64,000 nucleotides of DNA from Chromatocurvus halotolerans (GTDB lineage Bacteria > Pseudomonadota > Gammaproteobacteria > Pseudomonadales > Halieaceae). The stretch spans positions 1 to 64,000 of the forward strand of contig NZ_SLWX01000012.1 of assembly GCF_004340525.1 (NCBI RefSeq), given 5' to 3'. Within the stretch, counting starts at the first letter, position 1. Each line of letters begins with the position of its first letter. Position numbers and translations under genes: made by a program. Below, in pieces: positions 37,574-47,605 of the stretch. Under the pieces are notes generated by a model, which searched no databases, was not told the origin of the DNA, and was given only the letters and a program-made list of their open reading frames with translations.

Positions 37574-38453
37574 GTCGACACTCTTCATCTGGCTTCAGTA
37601 CTGCCTGCCGCAGCACCTGCTTTCAAGGATCGTAGGCGCTCTGGCGCACGCACGCCAGCCCCGCTGGCTGGTTACCTGGGTTATTCGCCGTTTCGTCGCG
37701 CACTATGACGTGAATCTTGCGGAGGCGCAGGGCACCGATGCCGCGGATTATCCGTCCTTCAACGCGTTCTTCACCCGGCCGCTGAAGCCCGGTGCGCGAC
37801 CGGTTGCCGATGCCGATCTGGTTTGCCCGGCCGATGGCGTGGTCAGCCAGTGTGGTGCAATACACGGTGATCGGGTTTTCCAGGCCAAGGGACGTCACTT
37901 TTCGCTGGACGAGTTGCTGGGAGGCGACAGCGCGCGGTCGTCGGTCTTCAGGGATGGCGCTTTTGCCACCATTTACCTCTCGCCCCGGGATTATCACCGG
38001 GTGCACATGCCCATGGCGGGCCGTCTGACCGCCACCTGCTATGTCCCCGGGCGGCTGTTTTCGGTGAATGCGGTAACGGCAGAGGGCGTGGACAGGCTGT
38101 TTGCCCGCAATGAGCGCCTGGTGTGCTATTTCGAAGGTCCGCGGGGGCCCTTTGCGATGGTGCTGGTGGGGGCCATGATTGTCGCCGGCATCGAGACCGT
38201 GTGGTCAGGGCAGGTCGCACCACCACCTCGCCGGGTGATGACCCTGGATTATGCAGCGCTTCCGGCTCCGATCAGCCTCGAGCGGGGCGATGAGATGGGG
38301 CGTTTCCTGCTCGCCTCAACGGTGATTCTGCTGTTCCCGCCCGGCGCGCCGGTTTTCAATGCGGCGCTGACACCGAGTGCATCAGCCCGTATCGGCGACG
38401 CCATGGGTGCCTACGACGGCGCCTATGACGCGTCCAGTGATCCGATAATGTGA
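37572..38453 (+). CDS. psd: Phosphatidylserine decarboxylase proenzyme with LAST cleavage motif
   Basis: 293 residues in the bacterial Psd fold: CPADGVVSQ (catalytic Asp), LSPRDYHRVHMPM (catalytic His), ETVWSGQVAPPPR. The autocleavage motif, LGST in nearly all family members, here reads Leu-Ala-Ser-Thr (residues 247-250; codons CTC GCC TCA ACG). Ser249 would still form the pyruvoyl group, so activity is probable. Makes phosphatidylethanolamine at the inner membrane. The N-terminus aligns with E. coli Psd. Tail-to-tail overlap with rsgA of 31 nt. Confidence 0.94.
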   Translation: MSTLFIWLQYCLPQHLLSRIVGALAHARQPRWLVTWVIRRFVAHYDVNLAEAQGTDAADYPSFNAFFTRPLKPGARPVADADLVCPADGVVSQCGAIHGDRVFQAKGRHFSLDELLGGDSARSSVFRDGAFATIYLSPRDYHRVHMPMAGRLTATCYVPGRLFSVNAVTAEGVDRLFARNERLVCYFEGPRGPFAMVLVGAMIVAGIETVWSGQVAPPPRRVMTLDYAALPAPISLERGDEMGRFLLASTVILLFPPGAPVFNAALTPSASARIGDAMGAYDGAYDASSDPIM

Positions 38454-39466
38454 CGGTAGCTCGCGAGTCGCTGTGCCGGAATCAGTCCGTCCGCGACCGC
38501 CGCCAGCAGCGCGCAGCCGGGTTCACTCTGGTGCCGGCAATCGCGGAAGCGACATCGGCCCAGGTAGGGATGAAATTCCCGAAAGCCTGACTCCACCGCA
38601 TGCCGCGTAAGATGGCCAAGGCCGAACTCGCGAATCCCCGGTGAGTCTATCAGGTGCCCACCACCGGGCAGGTGGAACAGCCCCGATGTGGTTGTGGTGT
38701 GTGTGCCTTTCCCTGAGCCCTCGGAAAGCGCGCCGGTGCGCTGAGGTGCAGCCCCGGGCAGAAGGGCGTTCAGCAGCGAGGTCTTGCCCACGCCTGACTG
38801 GCCGACAAACACGCTGGTGCAGGCGCGCAGGGCATCCTCGAGCTCGGCAAGGCCGCTGTGTATCGAGCAGCGTATGACCGGATAGCCCAGCGGCGGATAG
38901 ACTTTCAGCATGTCCTCAAGTGGCGCGGCAAGGGCCGGATCCGCCAGCAGATCGCACTTGTTGACCACGATCAGCGGTCGCGCACCGGTTTCCTGCGCCG
39001 CCACCAGGTAGCGGTCGAGCAGGTTGGCGTGGGGGGTCGGCAGCGGCGCGATGACGACGGCGATCTGGTCGATGTTCGCGGCAATCGCTTTCAGTTTGCC
39101 ATAGGCATCCGGACGGCGCAGTTCCGTGGTCCGGGGCAGCTGCGCGACGACCACCCCCATGGGCTCGCCGGGGCAGAACACCACGCGATCGCCGGTGACC
39201 ATGCCATCCAGATTGGCGCGCAGATGGCAGCGTGCACTCTGTCTCTGCCCGCCCCCGGTGTCCGTCTCAACCTCGACCTGCGTGCCATAGTGGGCGGTGA
39301 TCACGCCCTCGCGCTCTTCCGTTGCCGGGATATCCCCTGTGGGGTCAGGTCCCGATGGGACCTGACCCCACAGGGATCTCGCGGCCCGGCGGGCCCGTTC
39401 GGCGCGGATCTTCTCGATGCGCCAGGCCTGCTGCCGGCTGAGTTTGCGTTTTGCCATGGCGGGCAT
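38423..39466 (-). CDS. rsgA: Ribosome small-subunit-dependent GTPase A
   Basis: 347 residues. OB-fold (VITAHYGTQVEVETD) then a circularly permuted GTPase: G4 NKCDLL comes before G1 GQSGVGKTSLLNALL, and G3-like DSPGIREFGL after; the zinc module CRFRDCRHQSEPGC ends it. It checks 30S maturation. Residues 31-44 (SLWGQVPSGPDPTG) are encoded by a perfect 19-bp hairpin not expected in this family's basic N-terminal tail, so this looks like an in-frame insertion. ATG at 39466 is used; ATG at 39457 is also possible. Confidence 0.95.
   Translation of the reverse strand: MPAMAKRKLSRQQAWRIEKIRAERARRAARSLWGQVPSGPDPTGDIPATEEREGVITAHYGTQVEVETDTGGGQRQSARCHLRANLDGMVTGDRVVFCPGEPMGVVVAQLPRTTELRRPDAYGKLKAIAANIDQIAVVIAPLPTPHANLLDRYLVAAQETGARPLIVVNKCDLLADPALAAPLEDMLKVYPPLGYPVIRCSIHSGLAELEDALRACTSVFVGQSGVGKTSLLNALLPGAAPQRTGALSEGSGKGTHTTTTSGLFHLPGGGHLIDSPGIREFGLGHLTRHAVESGFREFHPYLGRCRFRDCRHQSEPGCALLAAVADGLIPAQRLASYRHIIGSLDAS
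39335..39375. repeat. Perfect 19-bp inverted repeat inside rsgA (REP-like)
   Basis: CCCTGTGGGGTCAGGTCCC is followed by the loop GAT and its exact reverse complement. The GGGGTCAGGTCC...GGACCTGACCCC core resembles short palindromic elements that are found in many gammaproteobacteria and are linked to REP-associated tyrosine transposases. It is in frame within rsgA and adds about 14 residues to the N-terminal tail. Confidence 0.85.
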
Positions 39467-39544
39467 TATTGATCGACCCCCCGGCCAAGTCGAGCTCGGA
39501 TGTGGCCGCGTGCTAAGCTTCCGGCTTTTTCAAAGGGAAAATGG

Positions 39545-40108
39545 ATGATGCGTGACGACAGTCATCTGGTATGGGTGGACATGGAGATGACGGGGCTGGA
39601 CCCCGATCACGATCGCGTGATCGAGATTGCGAGCATCGTCACCGACGGCAGTCTCAATATCCTGGCCGAGGGGCCGGTGATTGCCATACACCAGTGCGAT
39701 GCGGTACTCGCCGGTATGGATGACTGGAATACCACGCACCATACGCGCTCCGGCCTGGTCGACCGCGTGCGCGCCAGTGAGATGGATGAGGCGGCTGCGG
39801 CACGCGCCACCCTCAACTTTCTCGCCGAGTGGGTAGGCGAGGGAGTGTCGCCGATGTGTGGCAACTCCATCTGCCAGGACCGGCGTTTCATGGCGCGGCA
39901 CATGCCGTCACTTGAGGCGTTCTTTCACTACCGCAATCTGGATGTCAGTAGCCTGAAGATCCTCGCGCAGCGCTGGCGGCCCGATCTGTACGCGGCGCTG
40001 GACAAGAAATCCGCGCACCTTGCGCTGGAGGATATCCGCGACTCGATCGCGGAGCTGCGTTTTTACCGGGATACCTTTCTGCAGCTCGAGGCGCCGCTGC
40101 CAGGCTGA
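39545..40108 (+). CDS. orn: Oligoribonuclease
   Basis: 187 residues from the ATG at 39545, with AAAGGGA 6 nt upstream. DEDDh exonuclease motifs are present: [19 protein letters not shown] (Exo I), [15 protein letters not shown] (Exo II) and [11 protein letters not shown] (Exo III). It degrades 2- to 5-nt RNA in the cytoplasm, including linear pGpG. Divergent from rsgA as in other gammaproteobacteria. Confidence 0.97.
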   Translation: MMRDDSHLVWVDMEMTGLDPDHDRVIEIASIVTDGSLNILAEGPVIAIHQCDAVLAGMDDWNTTHHTRSGLVDRVRASEMDEAAAARATLNFLAEWVGEGVSPMCGNSICQDRRFMARHMPSLEAFFHYRNLDVSSLKILAQRWRPDLYAALDKKSAHLALEDIRDSIAELRFYRDTFLQLEAPLPG

Positions 40109-40174
40109 TCCGGGGCCGCTTGGGCGCCCGAGCGCGCAGGCCGCGGGCGCTCTGGCAGTGGCGCTTTCCCTGCC

Positions 40175-41236
40175 TCAGGAGCCGGAGCTGTGGCGCGCGA
40201 TTGCCCATTCCACGTGCTCGCGAACCAGGCCTGAGGGGTGTCCGCGACGACGCTCCAGGGCATTCAGGATCGACGGGTTTCCGGGCGCATTGCCGAGCGC
40301 CACGGCAATGTTCCGCAGCCAGCGCTCGTGCCCGATCCGGCGCAGTGCCGATCCCTCGGTGCGGGCTTCGTAAGTCGCCTCGTCCCACAGGAACAGTGAC
40401 ACCAGGTCGATGTCATCGAGCCCGTGCCGCGGCTGGAAGTCGGCCTCGTCCGTGTGCTGTGCGAACTTGTTCCAGGGGCACACCAGCTGGCAGTCGTCGC
40501 AGCCGAAGATGCGGTTGCCCATCAGCGGGCGCAGAGCCGGGTCGATACTGCCTTTGTGTTCGATGGTGAGGTAGGAAATGCAGCGCCGCGCATCCAGCTG
40601 AAAAGGGCCGGTGAAGGCATCCGTCGGACAGACGTCGAGGCAGGCGCGGCAGCTGCCGCAGTGCTTTTCCGTGCGCGCGTCGTCGGTGGGCAGGGGCAGG
40701 TCGGTGTAGATCTCGCCGAGGAAGAACCAGGAGCCCACGCGTTCGTTGATGAGCATGGTGTTCTTGGCGATCCAGCCCAGCCCGGCGCGCTCCGCGAGGG
40801 CCCGCTCCAGCACCGGGGCGCTGTCGACAAAGGCCCGATAGGCGCCACCACCCGCCTCGTCGCTGATGCGTCTGGCCAGCGTTGCCAGCCGCTTGCGCAG
40901 CAGCTTGTGGTAATCCCTGCCGAGGGTGTAGCGGGAGATGTAGGCCCGGTCGGTCGACGCCAGCACCTGTTCCGGGTCTGTGCCCCCGGGCAGATAGTCC
41001 ATGCGCACGGACAGCACCCGGCAGGTGCCCGGAACCAGCTCTTGCGGCCGCGAGCGCTTGCTGCCGTGACTGGCCATCCACTGCATTTCCCCGTGATAGC
41101 CGGCATCCAGCCACTTCTGCAGGTAGGCCTCGTGTGCAGAGAGGTCGATGTCGCTGATGCCGAGCTGCTGGAAACCGAGCTCCCGGGCCCATTCGCGAAT
41201 GCGCCCGGCGAGCGCCGCCGACTGTGCTGCCACCAT
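40175..41236 (-). CDS. queG: Epoxyqueuosine reductase
   Basis: 353 residues from the ATG at 41236 (GGTGA upstream); the longer ORF would run into the divergent nnr gene. The core has cobalamin-binding-type N-domain and two 4Fe-4S clusters: CGSCRACLDVCPTDAF and CDDCQLVCPWNKF, and a C-terminal HEAT-like tail. It does the last step of queuosine synthesis on tRNA. Confidence 0.95.
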   Translation of the reverse strand: MVAAQSAALAGRIREWARELGFQQLGISDIDLSAHEAYLQKWLDAGYHGEMQWMASHGSKRSRPQELVPGTCRVLSVRMDYLPGGTDPEQVLASTDRAYISRYTLGRDYHKLLRKRLATLARRISDEAGGGAYRAFVDSAPVLERALAERAGLGWIAKNTMLINERVGSWFFLGEIYTDLPLPTDDARTEKHCGSCRACLDVCPTDAFTGPFQLDARRCISYLTIEHKGSIDPALRPLMGNRIFGCDDCQLVCPWNKFAQHTDEADFQPRHGLDDIDLVSLFLWDEATYEARTEGSALRRIGHERWLRNIAVALGNAPGNPSILNALERRRGHPSGLVREHVEWAIARHSSGS

Positions 41237-41336
41237 TGTCTGTGTCACCGGATCATCCCAAAGCTGCTCCCGAGTTGCGTATAATCCGAAGGTCAGCCGC
41301 CCACTTTCCGGGGTGGCGGCAACGACGAGGATTGCC

Positions 41337-42827
41337 ATGCCAACGGACCTGCTGTACACCGCCGAACAGACCCGGCTGCTCGACGCGTCCGCCATCGAGA
41401 ACGCGGGCATCCCCGGCCGTGTGCTGATGTCCCGCGCCGCAGCCGCCCTGCACCGCTGCCTTGTTCAGCGCTGGCCGGAGGCAGACAGCGTGCACGTCAT
41501 TGTCGGTACCGGTAATAATGGTGGCGATGGCTGGCTCCTGGCCGAGCGCGTGTGGCGGCGCGGCGGCAGAGTGACAGTCTACCAGCTGGGCGATCCCGAC
41601 CGCATCCGGGGAGATGCGCTGCGCGCGCGGCAGATGGCCCTGGACAGCGGTGTGCCGTCTCTGCCGTGGCGCGCGGGGTGTCTGCACAACGCCACAGGCC
41701 TCATCGTGGATGCGATGCTCGGTACCGGTCTTGGCGGCGAGGTGCGCGGTGATGCCGCGGCGGCGATTGCCGACATCAACGCCAGCGGGCTGCCGGTGCT
41801 GGCGGTGGATGTTCCCTCTGGTCTGTGCGCGGATAGCGGCCGGCGACTGGGCGCATCGGTGGTTGCGGACGTCACGCTTTCCTTCATCGGTCGCAAGCGC
41901 GGTTTGTATACCCTCGATGGCCCCGACTGCGCTGGCGAGCGTCTGTTCGATGACCTCGATGTGCCCGCCAGTGTCCTTGGCCGCGTACCGTCCGCGCATT
42001 GCTGGCAGTGTCTGGATCTGGACACGGAGCTCGAAGGCCTGGCCCCCCGCGCGGCGGCGTCACACAAGGGACGCTTCGGTCAGGTTCTGGTGGTGGGTGG
42101 TGATCACGGTATGGGCGGCGCCGCCATACTGGCGGCGGAAGCGGCCTTGCGCAGCGGCGCTGGACTGGTGCGTGTGGCGACACGCCCCGCCCATCTCGGT
42201 GCCGTTCTGGCGCGCACGCCCGAGGCGATGGCTGCCGGCGTGGACACGGTGCATGAGCTGGTTCCGCTGCTGGAGGCGTCTTCGGTGGTTCTGGTCGGGC
42301 CGGGGATGGGCACCGGGCCCTGGGCTCAGCAACTGCTGTTGACCGCGCTCGACAGCGGCAAGCCGCTGGTGCTTGATGCCGACGCCCTCAACCTGCTGTC
42401 CGCAGACGCCGAACTCACTTCAAGGCTGCCTGCAGGCTGCGTCATCACGCCGCATCCGGGCGAGGCGGGCCGCCTGCTGGGTGGCGACAGTGCCCGCGTG
42501 CAGGCGGATCGCTTTGCCGCCGCCGAGGCCTTGAGTGCGCGTTTCGCGGTGTCGGTGCTGCTGAAGGGAAACGGCAGCCTGGTGGTGGGGCCCGAGGGTG
42601 ATAACAGCCTGTGTTGCTATGGCAATCCGGGCATGGCCAGCGGCGGTATGGGTGACGTGCTCGGCGGTGTCATTGCGGCGCTCATGGCCCAGGGGTTGAC
42701 CGCTACCGCCGCCGCCCGCCTGGGTGCCTGTGTCCATGGCGCGGCGGCGGATGCCGCCGCTGGGGACGGTCAGCGCGGTCTGCTGGCGTCAGACCTGCTG
42801 CCGTTGCTGCGGCGCCTGCTGGGATGA
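41337..42827 (+). CDS. nnr: Bifunctional NAD(P)H-hydrate epimerase / ADP-dependent dehydratase
   Basis: 496 residues: N-terminal YjeF epimerase domain (VIVGTGNNGGDGWLLAERVW; VDVPSGLCADSG), then the ribokinase-like dehydratase domain (VLVVGGDHGMGGAAILAAEAALRSGAG; TPHPGEAGRLLG; LKGNGSLVVGPEG; NPGMASGGMGDVLGG). It repairs hydrated NADH/NADPH. ATG 41337 has GACGAGGA upstream; the end overlaps tsaE by 4 nt. Confidence 0.95.
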   Translation: MPTDLLYTAEQTRLLDASAIENAGIPGRVLMSRAAAALHRCLVQRWPEADSVHVIVGTGNNGGDGWLLAERVWRRGGRVTVYQLGDPDRIRGDALRARQMALDSGVPSLPWRAGCLHNATGLIVDAMLGTGLGGEVRGDAAAAIADINASGLPVLAVDVPSGLCADSGRRLGASVVADVTLSFIGRKRGLYTLDGPDCAGERLFDDLDVPASVLGRVPSAHCWQCLDLDTELEGLAPRAAASHKGRFGQVLVVGGDHGMGGAAILAAEAALRSGAGLVRVATRPAHLGAVLARTPEAMAAGVDTVHELVPLLEASSVVLVGPGMGTGPWAQQLLLTALDSGKPLVLDADALNLLSADAELTSRLPAGCVITPHPGEAGRLLGGDSARVQADRFAAAEALSARFAVSVLLKGNGSLVVGPEGDNSLCCYGNPGMASGGMGDVLGGVIAALMAQGLTATAAARLGACVHGAAADAAAGDGQRGLLASDLLPLLRRLLG

Positions 42828-43312
42828 GTGCGCTGTATCGACAGTTGACGCTGCGCGACGAGGCAGACACCGTGGCGCTGGGATCGCGGCTTGCCGCGGT
42901 GCTGACCCCCGGCATGCTGGTGTTTCTCCAGGGTGACCTCGGTGCGGGCAAGACCACGCTCTGCCGTGGTCTTGTTCGCGGGCTGGGTCACCGTGGTGCG
43001 GTCAAGAGCCCCACCTACACGCTGGTGGAGCCCTACGACAACACGGTGCCGCCGGTCTATCATTTCGATCTCTACCGTCTGGGCGATCCCGCTGAGCTCG
43101 ACGCGATAGGCCTGCGGGATTACCTCGACAGTGAACATCTCTGCCTGGTGGAGTGGCCCGGGCGCGGCGACGGTGTTTTGCCCCCGGCCGACTTAATCAT
43201 TACCATCACGCAGGTGGGAGCCGGCCGCCAGGCCGATCTGAAGGCTGTCAGTCTGCGTGCAAGACGCGCTCTTGCGGCACTGGATGACCGCCTGTCTGGA
43301 GCAGTGACATAG
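42824..43312 (+). CDS. tsaE: tRNA threonylcarbamoyladenosine biosynthesis ATPase TsaE
   Basis: 162 residues. P-loop GDLGAGKTTLCRGLVRGLG (about 38-56), VKSPTYTLVEPY, YHFDLYRL and LVEWPGRGDGVLP (Walker B region) are the TsaE signatures. It supports the TsaBD complex in t6A37 synthesis. Overlaps nnr by 4 nt, as in many gammaproteobacteria. Confidence 0.96.
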   Translation: MSALYRQLTLRDEADTVALGSRLAAVLTPGMLVFLQGDLGAGKTTLCRGLVRGLGHRGAVKSPTYTLVEPYDNTVPPVYHFDLYRLGDPAELDAIGLRDYLDSEHLCLVEWPGRGDGVLPPADLIITITQVGAGRQADLKAVSLRARRALAALDDRLSGAVT

Positions 43313-43325
43313 TGGTACCTACCGG

Positions 43326-44654
43326 ATGATTGGCGTTAGTCGACGTTTGCGGTTGTCGCAGATGGCTCCGCTGCTGTTATGCCTGCTGGCGGCACCGCTG
43401 CTTGCCGCCACCGTTAACGATGTGCGTCTGTGGCGCGCGCCCGACCATACCCGGATTGTTCTCGACATGAGTGCGGCGGCGGAGCATCGCTTGCTGGTCC
43501 TGCAGAACCCGGACCGTATCGTGCTCGACGTGAGTGATGCGACCCTGCAGGGCGCACTCGCTGATCTGAGTCTGGATGACACCCCGATTGCGCGCATTCG
43601 CTCCGGCGTTCGCAACGGCACCGATCTGCGCATGGTCTTTGATATGCGGGCTGTCGTGACGCCGCGCAGCTTCGCCATCGAGGCCAATGCCCAGGCCGGC
43701 GATCGTCTGGTCCTTGACCTGCATGACGAGGCGCCGCGCCCGTCCGGGACGCCGGCGGTCTCCCGATCCGTCAGTGACGATGATCGCCGCGATATCATCA
43801 TCGCTATTGACGCCGGCCACGGTGGCGAGGACCCCGGTGCTCTCGGGCCGGGAAGACTGCGCGAGAAGGACGTCGTCCTGGCGATAGCGAAGGAGCTGGC
43901 GGCCCTGTTCGAGCGTGATCGCGGGTTTGCGCCGACGCTGATTCGCAGCGGTGACTACTACGTGAGCCTGAAAGGGCGTCGGGATCTCGCCCGCGAGCGG
44001 CAGGCGGACCTGTTTGTCTCCATCCACGCCGATGCCTTCAATCGCAAGGAGGCGAATGGAGCTTCCGTCTATGCCCTGTCGACCCGGGGTGCCACGAGCA
44101 CCACAGCAAGCTACCTGGCGCAGCGGGAGAACGCCGCGGACCTGGTGGGTGGCGTGCGCCTCGGTGACAAGGATGAGATGCTTGCCGGCGTGCTCGCCGA
44201 TCTGTCGATGACCTCAACCCTCGATGCCAGCCTGAACATGGGCGGATCGGTGCTCGGCGAGATGAGCGGCGTGGCGCGCCTGCACAAGCGGCAGGTGGAG
44301 CAGGCCGCCTTTGTGGTGCTCAAGTCGCCGGATATTCCTTCAATACTGGTAGAGACGGGCTTTATTTCCAATCCCGGGGAGGCGCGTAAACTGGCCGATC
44401 CCGCCTACCGCAAGCGCATGGCCCAGGCGATCCACCGGGGTATACGCAGCTGGTTTATCAGCCACCCACCACCCGGCACGATGCTGGCCTTTGAGAAGCG
44501 TCGCGGCGGTCGTGAATACCGGATTGCCCGCGGCGATACGCTGTCGGGCATCGCGGCGCGCTTCAATGTGTCAGTGAGCGATCTCAAGAGTTTCAACCAG
44601 CTGGCTGACAACCGCATTCTGGTGGGTCAGACGCTGAAGATACCGGCACTCTGA
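43326..44654 (+). CDS. amiB: N-acetylmuramoyl-L-alanine amidase (AmiB/AmiC type)
   Basis: 442 residues: signal peptide ([14 protein letters not shown]), AMIN domain (about 28-135), Amidase_3 catalytic domain ([46 protein letters not shown]) and one C-terminal LysM ([19 protein letters not shown]). Periplasmic Zn amidase that splits septal peptidoglycan. Lies between tsaE and mutL, the usual position of amiB. Confidence 0.94.
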   Translation: MIGVSRRLRLSQMAPLLLCLLAAPLLAATVNDVRLWRAPDHTRIVLDMSAAAEHRLLVLQNPDRIVLDVSDATLQGALADLSLDDTPIARIRSGVRNGTDLRMVFDMRAVVTPRSFAIEANAQAGDRLVLDLHDEAPRPSGTPAVSRSVSDDDRRDIIIAIDAGHGGEDPGALGPGRLREKDVVLAIAKELAALFERDRGFAPTLIRSGDYYVSLKGRRDLARERQADLFVSIHADAFNRKEANGASVYALSTRGATSTTASYLAQRENAADLVGGVRLGDKDEMLAGVLADLSMTSTLDASLNMGGSVLGEMSGVARLHKRQVEQAAFVVLKSPDIPSILVETGFISNPGEARKLADPAYRKRMAQAIHRGIRSWFISHPPPGTMLAFEKRRGGREYRIARGDTLSGIAARFNVSVSDLKSFNQLADNRILVGQTLKIPAL

Positions 44655-44694
44655 TGCTGTCACCGTGGCTGTTAGTGCCGAAAGCAGGGTCGCC

Positions 44695-46554
44695 ATGTCG
44701 TTGATCAAGCGCCTGTCACCACGCCTCGCCAATCAGATCGCCGCCGGCGAGGTGGTGGAGCGACCGGCGTCTGTCGTCAAGGAGTTGCTTGAGAACAGCC
44801 TGGATGCCGGGGCCGACCGCATTGAGATAGAGATTGAAGGCGCCGGGTCGCGACTGATACGGGTTCGCGACAACGGCTCGGGCATGACGGCGGACGACCT
44901 GCCGCTGGCGCTGGCCCGCCACGCCACCAGCAAGATTGCCGAGCTGGATGATCTTGAGGCGGTCGCCACGCTGGGCTTTCGCGGTGAGGCGCTGGCGAGC
45001 ATCGGCTCGGTATCGCGCTTGACGCTCACCAGCAATTCGGCGGACGAGGGGGCGGGCGTCTGCGCCTTCACCGAAGGGCGCGACATGCAAGTGACGGTCA
45101 AGCCCGCAGCGCACCCCCGGGGGACGACCGTTGAGGTGCGCGATCTGTTCTTCAACACGCCGGCGCGTCGCAAGTTCCTGCGCACCGACAAGACCGAGTT
45201 CGCTCATGTCGATGAGGTGGTCAAGCGGGTCGCACTGTCGCGCTTTGATGTCGCTTTCCAGCTGCGCCACAACGGCAGGACGATACACAGCCTGCGCCCC
45301 GCGAGTGCCGGCATGGAGCAGGCCCGTCGCGTGGCCGGAGTCTGCGGGCCCGCCTTCATGGAGCAGACGGTGGCCATTCAGCGCGAGGTGCCCGGCCTGA
45401 GCGTTCGTGGCTGGGTGGGGCTGCCCACCTTTTCCCGCAGCCAGGCGGATCTCCAGTATTTCTATGTCAACGGGCGGATTATCCGTGACCGACTGGTCGC
45501 GCATGCGGTGCGACAGGCCTACCGCGACGTGCTGTACCATGGCCGGCACCCGGCTTTTGTGCTCTATCTCGATATGGATCCGGCGCAGGTCGATGTCAAC
45601 GTGCACCCGACCAAGCACGAGGTACGCTTCCGGCAGGGGCGTGACGTACACAACTTCCTGTTCAGCACCCTGCACAAGGCCCTGTCGGATGTGCGCCCCG
45701 GCACCGCTTCGATGCCGGCATCCGGGGCCGCGCTTCAGGGGGCTGCCGAGACCTCGCCGGCGGCCTCCGCTTCCCTCATGGATCAAGGCAGCCTCGGGCT
45801 GGCGCAGGCGCCGGCAGGCAGTGTCGCGGGCGCTTTTGCGGGTTCGCCGCGGACGTTCGCGGGCAGGCCGCAGAGCGAGGCCCAGCGCCGTAGCCTGTCG
45901 CGCCTTTACGGATCGCCGCCACCATCGGGGATTGAAGAACCTGCGCCGGGGGATCAGGCCGAGGGTGAGATACCGCCGCTCGGCTATGCCCTCGCGCAGC
46001 TTAAGGGCATCTATATCCTGGCGGAGAATGCGGACGGACTGGTTCTGGTCGATATGCATGCCGCCCATGAGCGCATTACCTACGAGCGCCTGAAGAGCGC
46101 CCGCGACGCCGATGGCATCCGCAGCCAGCCGCTGCTGGTGCCGCGCAGCGTTGCGGTGAGTAGCCGCGAGGCCGATCTCGCGGCGGCCTCCGGAGATTTC
46201 TTCGCCCGCTTCGGCTTCCGCGTCGAGCGCGCCGGTAGCGAGTCACTGGTAATCCGCGACGTTCCCGCCAGCCTGCGCGATGCGGATGTCGAGCAGCTGC
46301 TGCGGGACGTGCTCAGTGACCTTGCCGAGCATGGCACATCGGACCGGGTGACCGCGCACGAGGACGATATTCTGTCCACCATGGCCTGTCATGGGTCCGT
46401 GCGCGCGAATCGCCGGCTGGGCATTCCGGAAATGAATGCGCTGCTTCGGGACATGGAGGCTACCGAGCGGTCCGGCCAGTGCAACCATGGTCGTCCCACC
46501 TGGACGCGTCTGTCGCTGGTAGAGCTCGATCGACTCTTTTTGCGCGGTCGGTGA
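44695..46554 (+). CDS. mutL: DNA mismatch repair protein MutL
   Basis: 619 residues. GHKL ATPase motifs: [39 protein letters not shown]; a linker with [13 protein letters not shown]; a dimerisation domain. The C-terminal domain has [12 protein letters not shown], fitting the metal-binding DQHA(X)2E(X)4E motif of endonuclease-active MutL with Met for Gln, and [10 protein letters not shown] and CNHGRP. So this MutL probably nicks DNA itself, as in bacteria without MutH. Confidence 0.96.
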   Translation: MSLIKRLSPRLANQIAAGEVVERPASVVKELLENSLDAGADRIEIEIEGAGSRLIRVRDNGSGMTADDLPLALARHATSKIAELDDLEAVATLGFRGEALASIGSVSRLTLTSNSADEGAGVCAFTEGRDMQVTVKPAAHPRGTTVEVRDLFFNTPARRKFLRTDKTEFAHVDEVVKRVALSRFDVAFQLRHNGRTIHSLRPASAGMEQARRVAGVCGPAFMEQTVAIQREVPGLSVRGWVGLPTFSRSQADLQYFYVNGRIIRDRLVAHAVRQAYRDVLYHGRHPAFVLYLDMDPAQVDVNVHPTKHEVRFRQGRDVHNFLFSTLHKALSDVRPGTASMPASGAALQGAAETSPAASASLMDQGSLGLAQAPAGSVAGAFAGSPRTFAGRPQSEAQRRSLSRLYGSPPPSGIEEPAPGDQAEGEIPPLGYALAQLKGIYILAENADGLVLVDMHAAHERITYERLKSARDADGIRSQPLLVPRSVAVSSREADLAAASGDFFARFGFRVERAGSESLVIRDVPASLRDADVEQLLRDVLSDLAEHGTSDRVTAHEDDILSTMACHGSVRANRRLGIPEMNALLRDMEATERSGQCNHGRPTWTRLSLVELDRLFLRGR

Positions 46555-46557
46555 CGC

Positions 46558-47538
46558 GTGGCTGAAGAGCGGCCGCTGCTGTTGTGCATCATGGGGCCCA
46601 CCGCTGCCGGAAAGACCGCGCTGGCCGAGGGTCTGGTACAGAAGCTGTCCGGCGAACTGATCAGCGTTGATGCGACGCTAGTCTATCGCGGGCTCGATAT
46701 TGGCGCTGCAAGGCCACAGTCGCCGCACCACCTGGTGGATATCTGCAGCCCCGCCGAGCCCTATTCCGCGGCGCGGTTTCTCGACGACCTTGCCCCGCTG
46801 CTCGACGGCATGCGTGATCGCGGCCGGGTGCCGATTCTGGTGGGTGGCAGCATGCTGTATTTCCGCGCTTTCCTGCAGGGTCTGTCGAGCATGCCGCCTG
46901 CGGACCCCGCGCAGCGCGAGACGATAGCAGCCGATGCCGCCAGGCGCGGGTGGCCCGCGATGCATGCGGAGCTGGCGCGGGTGGATCCGCAGGCCGCGGC
47001 GCGAATCCACCCGCAGCACTCGCAGCGTCTTTCCCGGGCGCTGGAGGTGTACCGCAGTTCCGGCGTCCCTCTCAGCGACTGGCATGCGGTGCCCGGTAAA
47101 CCGCCCCTGGCGGCGGGTTACCGGGTGGTACAGGTGGCCATCTGCCCGCTGCGGCGCGAGTGGCTGCATGCGCGCATTGCCGCGCGCTTCGATGCCATGC
47201 TCGACGCCGGCCTGGTGGACGAGGTGGCCGCGCTACGCGCCCGCGGTGACCTGGATCTTCACCTGCCGTCAATGCGCAGCGTCGGCTATCGGCAGATCTG
47301 GCAGTACCTGGATGGCGACTGCGATCTTGCGACGGCCAGGGATCGCGCCATCGCCGCGACGCGTCAGCTGGCCAAACGCCAGCTGACCTGGCTGCGCAAA
47401 TGGCCAGACCTGCACTGGATTCACACAAATGCGGCGGGAATGCCCGAAACACACACGTTTCCCGTCGCTATGGCCAATAAAGAAAACGCGGCGGCATCCG
47501 ATCTGCTCTTGAACTATCTTGCGTACAACCCCATGTAG
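46558..47538 (+). CDS. miaA: tRNA dimethylallyltransferase
   Basis: 326 residues. P-loop [34 protein letters not shown] (substrate region), [16 protein letters not shown] and the C-terminal [11 protein letters not shown]. Adds a dimethylallyl group to A37 of tRNAs. GTG start at 46558, 4 nt after mutL ends. Feeds into hfq. Confidence 0.95.
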   Translation: MAEERPLLLCIMGPTAAGKTALAEGLVQKLSGELISVDATLVYRGLDIGAARPQSPHHLVDICSPAEPYSAARFLDDLAPLLDGMRDRGRVPILVGGSMLYFRAFLQGLSSMPPADPAQRETIAADAARRGWPAMHAELARVDPQAAARIHPQHSQRLSRALEVYRSSGVPLSDWHAVPGKPPLAAGYRVVQVAICPLRREWLHARIAARFDAMLDAGLVDEVAALRARGDLDLHLPSMRSVGYRQIWQYLDGDCDLATARDRAIAATRQLAKRQLTWLRKWPDLHWIHTNAAGMPETHTFPVAMANKENAAASDLLLNYLAYNPM

Positions 47539-47605
47539 TATCCTGTTGCGGCAGTCACCGCTTACCGTTTTTTTTGGCCCGGGTTGGGTCCACAAGGAGA
47601 AAAGC

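Noticed and set aside
47567-47576. T8 tract before hfq as a miaA terminator
   Set aside because: Only a 4-bp stem (GCGG...CCGC) lies before it, and 5 nt separate them, so it is too weak to call.
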